In this document: piece by piece, positions 9,670 through 17,060 of the stretch
Numbering within the stretch: the stretch's first letter is position 1
Layout of the letters: each line of letters begins with the position of its first letter
Source: Altibacter sp. HG106
GTDB taxonomy: Bacteria; Bacteroidota; Bacteroidia; Flavobacteriales; Flavobacteriaceae
Reading direction: 5' to 3'
Assembly: GCF_028561755.1 (NCBI RefSeq)
Contig: NZ_JAQQTD010000002.1
Span: forward strand, 124,001 to 188,000
DNA length: 64,000 nucleotides
Made by a program: the position numbers and the translations under genes
Notes under the pieces: generated by a model
Told to the model about the DNA's origin: nothing
The model's input: only the letters and a program-made list of their open reading frames with translations
The model's database searches: none

Positions 9670-10287
9670 ATGAAAATTATGAAACAAAATGTAATGATTG
9701 CCGGACTGGCATTAGTTCTATTAAGTGCTACTGCCTGCAAAGACGGAAACAAAAACGAACCCGCAGCGCCTATGAGCAATGAGATGCATCAAGAATCGAT
9801 GGATGATATGATGGATGATAAACCAATGAATGAAGATGATGAAATGGCAATGAACAATGGTCAAGACGCAAAAGCAGAAGCTATTTTGACCGACTATTTT
9901 AAACTTAAGGACGCTTTGGTGGCAGATGATAATGCCAAAGCCAAAGAACTTGGGGCAAGCCTCGCAACAACCTTAGGAAAGTTGGATATTTCAGAATACA
10001 CCGATACACAGCAATCAGATTTAAAGGACATCGTTGAGGATGCGGTAGAACACGCAGAGCACATTTCAGAAAGCGATATAGCACACCAGCGAGAGCACTT
10101 TAAAGTATTGAGCAAGGATGTAACAGATATGGTTGCTATTACGGGAACAGAAAACACCTTATACCAACAGTTTTGCCCAATGTATGATGGCGGTAGCGCT
10201 TGGTTGAGCACGAGCAAGGACGTGAAGAATCCGTATTATGGTAGTAAAATGTTAACCTGCGGTAAAGTCCAGAAAGAAATCAACTAA
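9670..10287 (+). CDS. DUF3347 lipoprotein with Met/Asp-rich linker
   Basis: A 205-residue lipoprotein (lipobox SATAC near residue 23). A linker of about 40 residues rich in Met, Asp and Glu follows, then a full DUF3347 domain (about 65-205) with [13 protein letters not shown] and [13 protein letters not shown]. It is a close paralogue of the protein at 10761: most of the domain aligns without gaps, pointing to recent tandem duplication. The Met-rich linker resembles copper-binding tails. Its stop abuts the ATG of the next gene (TAAATG), so the two are co-translated. The role as periplasmic copper binder is inferred from context. Confidence 0.85.
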   Translation: MKIMKQNVMIAGLALVLLSATACKDGNKNEPAAPMSNEMHQESMDDMMDDKPMNEDDEMAMNNGQDAKAEAILTDYFKLKDALVADDNAKAKELGASLATTLGKLDISEYTDTQQSDLKDIVEDAVEHAEHISESDIAHQREHFKVLSKDVTDMVAITGTENTLYQQFCPMYDGGSAWLSTSKDVKNPYYGSKMLTCGKVQKEIN

Positions 10288-10740
10288 ATGAAGATTGTAA
10301 AAATCATAGCGGGAATTATTTTGGTGGTGTTTGTGGTAATTCAGTTTATTCCTACAACACGTAATCAAAGCGATACCGTGCCCCAAACAGATTTTATGTT
10401 GGTGCATAAGGTTCCGGAGGCTATTCAGAAAAAGATACAGGTTTCCTGCTATGATTGTCACAGTAACAACACCCAATATCCTTGGTATAATCGAGTTCAG
10501 CCAGTTGCTTGGTTCTTGGAAGACCACATTAAAGAAGGTAAGGCAGAGCTAAATTTCAACGAATGGGATTCATTGTCAAGTCGCAGAAAGACAAGTAAAT
10601 TAAGGTCTATCATCAAGCAAATTGAAAGTGGTGAGATGCCCTTGGATTCATACACCTTAATTCATAGAGACGCCAAGTTCTCGAAAGAAGAAACGGAAGA
10701 AATCATCAATTGGGTAACACAATTAAAAGACAGTTTATAA
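10288..10740 (+). CDS. haem-binding domain protein (CxxCH)
   Basis: A 150-residue protein with one N-terminal membrane helix (about 5-22), probably leaving the rest in the periplasm. It has a single c-type haem attachment motif, CYDCH, within [16 protein letters not shown], the pattern of the small Haem_bd domain family of Bacteroidetes. It could carry electrons to or from the copper oxidase. It starts immediately after the stop of the DUF3347 gene and is followed 20 bp later by another DUF3347 gene, so it is inserted between two tandem paralogues. Electron partner unknown. Confidence 0.8.
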   Translation: MKIVKIIAGIILVVFVVIQFIPTTRNQSDTVPQTDFMLVHKVPEAIQKKIQVSCYDCHSNNTQYPWYNRVQPVAWFLEDHIKEGKAELNFNEWDSLSSRRKTSKLRSIIKQIESGEMPLDSYTLIHRDAKFSKEETEEIINWVTQLKDSL

Positions 10741-10760
10741 ATAACCTAAAAATTAAAATT

Positions 10761-11315
10761 ATGAAAAAGATAAAAATGAGTATAGCAGCAATGCTATTAT
10801 TAACGGTTTCTTTTGCTTATGCACAGGAAAAAGATAAAATGGACCACAGCAATATGAAAATGGACCATAGTAAAATGATGGATACCAAGACGGATGCAAA
10901 GGCAGAAGTGATTTTAAATGACTATTTCAACCTAAAAGATGCCTTGGTGGCTGATGATACCAAAAAAGCGGCACAATTAGGCACTACATTAGTGGCTTCC
11001 TTAAAAGCATTTGACAGCAGTCACTATACAAAAGAACAACAAAGCGAGCTGGCAGATATTATAGAAGATGCCACCGAACACACCGAGCATATTGCCGAAA
11101 GCGCCATAGACCACCAACGCGAACATTTTAAAACGTTAAGCAAGGATATCACGGATATGGTGGCCATTACTGGAACAAAAAATACATTGTACCAACAATT
11201 TTGCCCGATGTACGATAAAGGTAGCGCGTGGTTGAGCCAAAAGGATGAAGTGAGGAATCCGTATTACGGGAGCAAGATGCTTAAGTGTGGCAAAGTACAA
11301 AAGACTATTCAATAG
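10761..11315 (+). CDS. DUF3347 protein, periplasmic
   Basis: From the ATG at 10761 the protein has 184 residues. An ordinary signal peptide (cut near AYAQ, about 19) replaces the lipobox of its paralogues. A short Met/His stretch ([14 protein letters not shown]), which looks like a copper-binding tail, comes before a DUF3347 domain with [13 protein letters not shown] and [13 protein letters not shown]. An upstream in-frame start would overlap the preceding gene and lacks a signal peptide, so I chose the internal ATG. It is the soluble member of a set of three; a fourth domain is fused to the CusB-like adaptor at 20829. Confidence 0.85.
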   Translation: MKKIKMSIAAMLLLTVSFAYAQEKDKMDHSNMKMDHSKMMDTKTDAKAEVILNDYFNLKDALVADDTKKAAQLGTTLVASLKAFDSSHYTKEQQSELADIIEDATEHTEHIAESAIDHQREHFKTLSKDITDMVAITGTKNTLYQQFCPMYDKGSAWLSQKDEVRNPYYGSKMLKCGKVQKTIQ

Positions 11316-11806
11316 ATTATCCCTATCCAAGAAGTCCTTTTCTTGTTCTGGTTTATTAGTTAACAGATAGTTATAGAGTTTTTGGAGAATCTAGAATAGT
11401 TTATAAGTCCTGTCGTGGGAAGAAAATAATTGATGGTTAGTGTAAGTTCCTTCCCAAGTCAGGCAAAAACTTAAGTCCTAATAAGAGAGAAGGCACGTAT
11501 TTCTGGTTGGTTCTAAGGCCTTTTCTCTTAATTAGGCACAATAAATTTATTGAAAAAGAAAAGTTGATTTGGTTAATAGTAGCTCGAATATGGAAGAGAC
11601 GATGCATCAATTAGTGATGAGGAAGCTCTTCCCTTTCCGGGCAAAATGGAGAATTATTGAAAAAGAGAAGTTTAGTGAAGATTACTTGATTTTGGGAGGT
11701 GAGCATTTCAGATTGGTTTATTGGTTAATACCAGTTCGCCTCTCATCTTCAAGTATAATCTAATAATTTCAGTTTCATAATCTCAAGCTGAAAATATATA
11801 AAGTTA
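11316..11806. other. 491-bp gap with two long hairpins, no convincing gene
   Basis: No convincing protein gene is seen. Two imperfect hairpins stand out. The first pairs 11409-11422 with 11450-11463 (12 of 14 positions). The second pairs 11477-11494 with 11518-11536 (arms CCTAATAAGAGAGAAGGC and its near complement). A weaker pairing of GGAAGAG with CTCTTCC lies around 11580-11630. A reading frame over 11569-11763 starts at TTG and resembles nothing known. The stretch could be a structured RNA, a regulatory leader, or the remains of a small mobile element. Confidence 0.4.
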
Positions 11807-11947
11807 ATGAAGGATTGCTGTAATACAAATAATGGCAAAGCGCAAAATAAAAGTCCATTAAAGAAATGGACTAACTATATAGTGTATACTATTATTGCTG
11901 TCATAGTTATAGGAGCATTGGTGTTGCAATTATCAGGTAAAAATTAA
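11807..11947 (+). CDS. small single-helix membrane protein with N-terminal CC
   Basis: A 46-residue reading frame, MKDCCNTNNGKAQNK at the start, then a basic stretch and one clear membrane helix (about 25-42, YIVYTIIAVIVIGALVLQL). The Cys pair at 4-5 and an N-in orientation suggest a cytoplasmic metal-binding tip. It ends 12 bp before the DUF2231 gene and on the same strand. No family is recognised; the composition and spacing make it a plausible gene rather than chance. Confidence 0.55.
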   Translation: MKDCCNTNNGKAQNKSPLKKWTNYIVYTIIAVIVIGALVLQLSGKN

Positions 11948-11959
11948 TAACCGTAAGAA

Positions 11960-12607
11960 ATGAAAACAATAAAAATCTTTTCAATTATTTTGGTCATTGC
12001 CTTTTCAGGCAGTTTCACCAATGTTTTTGCCCTAAATGAAAAACGAAACGATTCAGATAAAATTGAATTATCGACTAACATAACATCAATTGCACAATCG
12101 GATGACGTAAAAGCAGATTTTGATGCGTTTCCCAACCTGCACCCTATGGTGGTGCATTTTCCTATCGTACTGCTCATTATTGCAGTACTCTTGCAGCTCA
12201 TACAGCTTTTTACATTGAATCGAACAATGGATTGGGTTATACTCTTAATGGTAGGCTCAGGGTTTATAGGCGCATATGTAGCCAGCACTTTGGTGCATCC
12301 ACATACTGCAGAATTGACCGAAATAGCCCAAAGCATATTAGACCAACACGATAAATATGCGGAATGGACACTGTGGTCCAGCGCTCTTGCTGCGATTTTA
12401 AAAATAGTAAGTCTGTTCCGGGTCAGATTAAAGTGCGGCTTCGAAATAGCGGTTTTTTTGGTTATGGCATTTTCGGCATATTCGGTTTCTGAAGCGGGAC
12501 ATTTTGGTTCGCAGCTGGTATATATAGAAGGAGTTGGGCCACAAGGAAAATATATCGAGACTGAAAATAAAGAAGGAAAAGGCGAAAGTGACGAACATTC
12601 ACATTAA
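11960..12607 (+). CDS. DUF2231 membrane protein
   Basis: This 215-residue protein has an N-terminal signal-like helix, then HPMVVHFPIVLL, the hallmark of DUF2231, and three more hydrophobic helices (about 78-96, 130-150, 152-172). It ends in a charged tail with DEHSH. DUF2231 proteins are inner-membrane proteins of unknown reaction, often near haem or redox genes. The conserved histidines could bind haem or metal. It is 9 bp from the next gene, so probably co-transcribed with the glutamate-synthase-like gene. Function not assigned. Confidence 0.8.
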   Translation: MKTIKIFSIILVIAFSGSFTNVFALNEKRNDSDKIELSTNITSIAQSDDVKADFDAFPNLHPMVVHFPIVLLIIAVLLQLIQLFTLNRTMDWVILLMVGSGFIGAYVASTLVHPHTAELTEIAQSILDQHDKYAEWTLWSSALAAILKIVSLFRVRLKCGFEIAVFLVMAFSAYSVSEAGHFGSQLVYIEGVGPQGKYIETENKEGKGESDEHSH

Positions 12608-12616
12608 ACTAAACCA

Positions 12617-14116
12617 ATGAGAAAAGGATTTATTATCACGAGCATCATCTTGATTTTGGCATTAGCTGCCATAATCATTCTATACCCACTTTTGTGGTGG
12701 TTGGCTTTGATACTACTTCCAATCCTCGTTTTGGGTTTAATAGATTGTTTTCAAAAATCCAATAATATAAGACGCACCTATCCTTTGCTGGGAAGAATTA
12801 CCAATCTATTGGAAAAACAACGTCACGTCATTCAAGAAACTGTATTGTTGAACAGAACAGAGGGAAAACCTTTCAATTGGATACAGAAAGAAATCGTTTA
12901 TAAACGTGCCGAGGACGCGGTCAAAAACCAACCCTTTGGAACGCAGATTCCGTATGACGAAGTTGGTCGCGAATGGTTTACCCATTCCACGTATCCTGCA
13001 AAAGAAATCAAAGATGATTTTAGGGTTACCATAGGGAGTTCAAAATGCTCAAAACACTATTCGGCAAGCATCCTAAATCTGGCAGGGATGAGCTATGGTT
13101 CCATAAGCAAAAATGCGACCCTTGCTTTTAATGGCGGTGCAAAAATCGCAGGCTTTGCCCAAAATACTGGCGAAGGTGGATTTACGCCCTACCATCAGGA
13201 ATATGGAGCCGATGTTATTTTTCAATTTGGCACTGGATATTTTGGATGCCGAGATGCAGAAGGAAATTTTGACCCTAAAAAATTTGCGGAAATCGCATCC
13301 AATGTGGTGGTCAAAATGATTGAGATAAAAGTCTCACAAGGTGCAAAACCCGGTTTTGGTGCCATTCTTCCTGCCAAAAAAAATACCGAGGAAATCGCAA
13401 AGTACAGGGACGTAGAAAAAGGAACCGAAATTCTATCGCCACCAACTCACGCTGAATTTAGTACTGATTTGGAAATGATTGCCTTTGTACAAAATTTAAG
13501 AAAGCTGTCTGGAGGAAAACCCATAGGGATTAAAATGTGCATCGGACAGAAAGACGAATTCGAACGAATGGTTCGCACTTTTGCTGAAAAGCAAAACTAT
13601 CCAGATTTTGTAGCCATTGACGGCGCAGAAGGTGGTTCCGGTGCTGCACATATGGAATCGCTACATTGGGCTGGAATGCCAATAATTGAAGCCGTACATT
13701 TTGCAAACGGCATTCTTAAAAAGTATGGATTGCGAGATGAAATAAAAGTAATGGCGGCAGGAAAAATAATTTCAGCTTTTGATATCTATAGAATGTTGGC
13801 ACTTGGTGCCGATGCTTGCTATAGTGCCAGAGGGATGATGTTTGCCTTGGGCTGCGTACAATCCTTAAAATGCAATCTGGATACCTGCCCTACGGGAATC
13901 ACCACAATGGAACCTTCAAGGGTAGCATCATTGGTAGTAGAAGATAAAAAGACCAAAGTAGCCAACTACCATAAAAACACTATGGAAGCTTTTAAGGAGT
14001 TGCTTAAATCAATGGGAATTGATAATAGAAGGGATATCGACAAAAAGTATATAATAAGAAGAATCAATGAGAATGATACAAAGACGTATGATGAGATTTT
14101 TACAGATAACAAATAA
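12617..14116 (+). CDS. FMN-binding glutamate synthase family protein
   Basis: A 499-residue protein with two N-terminal membrane helices (about 5-42) and then the FMN-binding barrel of the glutamate synthase large subunit, including the GMSYGSISKNA and GAEGGSGAAH regions. CVQSLKCNLDTCPTG has the C-x5-C-x4-C spacing of the GltB 3Fe-4S cluster. The glutaminase domain is absent, so it is not a complete glutamate synthase; members of this standalone family have no settled substrate. The membrane anchor and Fe-S cluster fit a redox enzyme at the inner membrane. Its place in a copper block may reflect Fe-S damage repair or redox balance, which is only a guess. Confidence 0.85.
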   Translation: MRKGFIITSIILILALAAIIILYPLLWWLALILLPILVLGLIDCFQKSNNIRRTYPLLGRITNLLEKQRHVIQETVLLNRTEGKPFNWIQKEIVYKRAEDAVKNQPFGTQIPYDEVGREWFTHSTYPAKEIKDDFRVTIGSSKCSKHYSASILNLAGMSYGSISKNATLAFNGGAKIAGFAQNTGEGGFTPYHQEYGADVIFQFGTGYFGCRDAEGNFDPKKFAEIASNVVVKMIEIKVSQGAKPGFGAILPAKKNTEEIAKYRDVEKGTEILSPPTHAEFSTDLEMIAFVQNLRKLSGGKPIGIKMCIGQKDEFERMVRTFAEKQNYPDFVAIDGAEGGSGAAHMESLHWAGMPIIEAVHFANGILKKYGLRDEIKVMAAGKIISAFDIYRMLALGADACYSARGMMFALGCVQSLKCNLDTCPTGITTMEPSRVASLVVEDKKTKVANYHKNTMEAFKELLKSMGIDNRRDIDKKYIIRRINENDTKTYDEIFTDNK

Positions 14117-14118
14117 GA

Positions 14119-14667
14119 ATGGATAAAGAAAAAGACATAGAAACCACAAGGGCGTTTTATGGGCAGCTTTTCAATAGCTCAAAGTATGTTTTATTGGTGC
14201 TGCTTATTGCTTCAGTAATCGAACTGTATGCGCTACCTACTATGAAAGGGTCTTATGCTATAATCATCCTTCTGGCCTTAACATTACTAAAGATAGGATT
14301 CATTATAGCCTTGTCCTTTAACCAACTAATGAAGATAATTGGTCAGAGCCATCTATTGAGCCACGTACTGGTCTTGTTCGGATATCTGATTGTGTTGATA
14401 GTTTTATCGTTTGCAATAGATTACACGGCGTTACAGTTTGTGGATGCTATTCATTTTAAAATGAACAACAGTATTGGCAATGATGGACTGTCGGTATTTT
14501 TTGATTTATCCTATTTTAGTTTGATAACATTCTCATCAGTAGGATATGGTGATATAGTCCCAATTTCCTTACCCGCGAAAATCCTGGTGGCGCTTGAAGT
14601 GGCACTGCGGTTTTTCGTCCTGGTCTTTGGTATCGCAAATGTGAATAGAATTCGAGTAAATAAATAA
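14119..14667 (+). CDS. two-helix potassium channel family protein
   Basis: A 182-residue membrane protein with about five hydrophobic segments and the K+ selectivity filter SVGYGDIVP near residue 139, as in Ion_trans_2 channels. No cytoplasmic RCK domain is present. It starts 2 bp after the preceding stop, so it is tightly coupled to the FMN-protein gene. In this setting it might offset charge movement during metal efflux, but nothing in the sequence shows that. Family is clear from the filter; physiological role is open. Confidence 0.82.
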   Translation: MDKEKDIETTRAFYGQLFNSSKYVLLVLLIASVIELYALPTMKGSYAIIILLALTLLKIGFIIALSFNQLMKIIGQSHLLSHVLVLFGYLIVLIVLSFAIDYTALQFVDAIHFKMNNSIGNDGLSVFFDLSYFSLITFSSVGYGDIVPISLPAKILVALEVALRFFVLVFGIANVNRIRVNK

Positions 14668-14685
14668 CCTTTAAAAACTAAAAGT

Positions 14686-15162
14686 ATGAAAACACTAAAA
14701 TTAACTACGGTGGTAATGTTGCTCATAATAGCGACAAGTCCACTATTTGGACAAGATGCAAAAACAGAAAAAGAAGCAGTGCTTACAGTAATGAAAAGCT
14801 ATAAGGATGCCCTACAAAACCTAACGACCGATGGTACTTTCGAATTATTTACCGAGGATTCCGAGGTTTTTGAATCGGGAGGCGTCGAGGGTACGTACAG
14901 CCACTATATAGAACATCATTTAGGACCGGAATTGGGTCACTTTGAAAAATTTGAATTTTCAGATTATGAAATCGATGTAAAGGTAGATGTACCCTATGCC
15001 TTTACTACCGAAACATACGTATATACCATTGTCCTCAATCCGGACGACAAGGGAAATAGCCGGACCATAAAGAAAAAAGGGGTAGCAACCTCAATCCTTA
15101 AAAAAATAGATGGAAAATGGAAAATAATAAAAACCCATTCATCTTCAAGAAATACTAAGTAA
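14686..15162 (+). CDS. secreted NTF2-like (DUF4440/SnoaL) protein
   Basis: A 158-residue protein with a signal peptide (cut near LFGQ, about 23) and an NTF2-like fold recognisable from EAVLTVMKSYKDALQNLT, LFTEDSEVFESGGVEGTYSHY and the final KKIDGKWKIIKTHSSSR strand. NTF2-like proteins are small cone-shaped binders or isomerases; no catalytic residues can be assigned here. Homologues commonly sit in Bacteroidetes copper and DUF2911 neighbourhoods. It lies 6 bp before the DUF2911 lipoprotein gene. Confidence 0.78.
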   Translation: MKTLKLTTVVMLLIIATSPLFGQDAKTEKEAVLTVMKSYKDALQNLTTDGTFELFTEDSEVFESGGVEGTYSHYIEHHLGPELGHFEKFEFSDYEIDVKVDVPYAFTTETYVYTIVLNPDDKGNSRTIKKKGVATSILKKIDGKWKIIKTHSSSRNTK

Positions 15163-15168
15163 CAACCG

Positions 15169-15747
15169 ATGAGTAGATATATTTCAATTAGTATAGTGTT
15201 CGGTCTTCTTCTTATTACCAGTTGTAAAAAGAAGAAAACCGAGCCATTGCCAGAACTGTCAAAAGAAGCAACCACAGACCAACCGCCAAAAAAAGTGTTA
15301 AGCCCTCACACCTCTGCAATGGCGACCATTGGTAATGCGCACATCCATATTGATTATTCATCGCCAGGGGTTAGGGACAGGATGATTTTTGGTGGTTTGC
15401 TGGCGTATGACCAAGTCTGGCAAGCTGGGGCACATATGGCCACGTGGATAGAGACGGATACGAATTTAGAAATAGATGGTAAGGAACTAAAAGCAGGTAA
15501 ATATGGATTTTTTACCATTCCTTCAAAAGAAGAATGGACCATCATTTTAAATTCCAATTGGAACCAGCACGGAAAGGATGAATATGACCAAAAAGATGAT
15601 GTGTTGCGGTTTAAGGTGAAACCGATTATTGCGGATAGCCTAAAGGAACACTTAGAATATAATATCAAGAAAATTAGTGATACTGAAGGTGAGATAACAT
15701 TAGCTTGGGAAAAAGTTAAAGTAGTAATTCCATTCAAAGTAAAATAA
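15169..15747 (+). CDS. DUF2911 lipoprotein
   Basis: A 192-residue lipoprotein (lipobox ITSC, about 14-17) with a DUF2911 domain. The conserved motifs are HIDYSSPGVRDRMIFGGL, QVWQAGAHMATWIE and GKYGFFTIPSKEEWTIILN. DUF2911 is a widespread Bacteroidetes domain of unknown role. It follows the NTF2-like gene by 6 bp. Between its stop and the permease gene lie 85 bp containing A-rich sequence, so the permease may begin a new unit. No ligand can be inferred. Confidence 0.83.
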   Translation: MSRYISISIVFGLLLITSCKKKKTEPLPELSKEATTDQPPKKVLSPHTSAMATIGNAHIHIDYSSPGVRDRMIFGGLLAYDQVWQAGAHMATWIETDTNLEIDGKELKAGKYGFFTIPSKEEWTIILNSNWNQHGKDEYDQKDDVLRFKVKPIIADSLKEHLEYNIKKISDTEGEITLAWEKVKVVIPFKVK

Positions 15748-15832
15748 CAAGATAGGGTCAACAAGGGTACGATGATAAAAAAAATAAAAAAACGTGAATC
15801 ATCAAAGAATAAAAACTAATACAGTTTAAACC

Positions 15833-17059
15833 GTGAACGAATTTTTAAAACAATGGGGCGAGGCCGCCTATACGACCACCGGATTTTTCTGGATGGCGCT
15901 TTGGGCATTCATTTTGGGTTATATCATCAGTAGTATGATACAGATTTTCGTGACAGAAAAACGGATGCAAAAAACAATGGGCGAAAACGAAGGCAAAAGT
16001 GTGCTGTTGGGCACGTTTTTCGGTTTTATAAGTAGCTCGTGCAGTTTTTCTGCTCTGGCAGGTACAAAATCCATTTTTAAGAAAGGGGCAAGTTTTGTGT
16101 CTTCCATTGCCTTTTTGTTGGCATCGACCAATCTCGTCATAGAATTGGGGATTATCATTTCCATATTCTTAGGATGGCAGTTTGTGGTGGGCGAATATGT
16201 AGGTGGTATTCTCTTGATTGGTATTTCGTGGATTCTGATACGACTCATCAATCCTAAAAAACTCATCGAAAAAGCCCGTAAGAATCTCGAAAATGAAGAT
16301 GATGATGAGATGGACGGTTCCAAAGATTGGAAGAAACAAATAGCTAACGAAGACAGTTGGGCGCGCATTGCCAAAAAATATAAGATGGAATGGCAAATGG
16401 TCTGGAAGGATGTAACCGTAGGTTTTACCGTTGCGGGTATTACAGCGGCTTTTGTGCCAGATTCGTTCTTTCAGACCTTATTCATCAATAGCGGTCAGGG
16501 TAATACAGATTTCACATTTCTCGAAATTTTGGAACATATCGTTGTTGGGCCGGTCGCCGCATTTTTGACTTTTATCGGTTCAATGGGTAACATCCCATTG
16601 GCAGCATTACTATTCGGCAAAGGCGTAAGTTTTGCGGGCGTAATGGCCTTTATTTTTAGTGATTTGGTGGTTTTTCCAGTACTGAGAATCAATGCAAAGT
16701 ATTATGGTTGGAAAATGTCACTCTTTATTCTATTCTTACTTTTCACGGCATTGATTGGCACCTCTTTGACCTTACATTATGGTTTCGATTTGCTGGGAAT
16801 ATTGCCCGACCCTTCGCAGGTCAAGATTCAGGATAAGGAACATTTTAAGATTGATTATACCTTTTTCTTGAACGTTGCTTTTCTCATCATTTCGGCCTAT
16901 CTCGTTTATCTGGGTTTTTTCAAAAAAAAAGATGTAGAACATTCAATGAGCGAGATGGCACCCAAGAGTCCATTGTTGGAAAGTGTTTTAAAATATGCAG
17001 CCTTCATCTGTTATATATGGCTCGCTGGGGGACTTATTGTAAAATTTTTAGTGAATTAA
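15833..17059 (+). CDS. permease (UPF0718/YraQ-like), putative metal or metalloid exporter
   Basis: A 408-residue polytopic membrane protein with about eight helices split by a charged loop (about 145-190). The repeated motif FFGFISSSCSFSALAGTKS followed by later FIGSMGNIPLAALLFGKG fits the permease family that includes UPF0718 and the ArsP organoarsenical exporter. The Cys in SSSCSF lies in the substrate-path motif. It begins with GTG. Its stop is 1 bp from the CopA ATPase start, so both proteins are made together, arguing for a copper-related task. Transported substrate unknown. Confidence 0.8.
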   Translation: MNEFLKQWGEAAYTTTGFFWMALWAFILGYIISSMIQIFVTEKRMQKTMGENEGKSVLLGTFFGFISSSCSFSALAGTKSIFKKGASFVSSIAFLLASTNLVIELGIIISIFLGWQFVVGEYVGGILLIGISWILIRLINPKKLIEKARKNLENEDDDEMDGSKDWKKQIANEDSWARIAKKYKMEWQMVWKDVTVGFTVAGITAAFVPDSFFQTLFINSGQGNTDFTFLEILEHIVVGPVAAFLTFIGSMGNIPLAALLFGKGVSFAGVMAFIFSDLVVFPVLRINAKYYGWKMSLFILFLLFTALIGTSLTLHYGFDLLGILPDPSQVKIQDKEHFKIDYTFFLNVAFLIISAYLVYLGFFKKKDVEHSMSEMAPKSPLLESVLKYAAFICYIWLAGGLIVKFLVN

Positions 17060-17060
17060 A

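Noticed and set aside
11569-11763. Possible 64-codon gene on the plus strand starting at TTG
   Set aside because: No homology, non-ATG start, and it overlaps sequence with strong self-pairing. The composition does not look coding.
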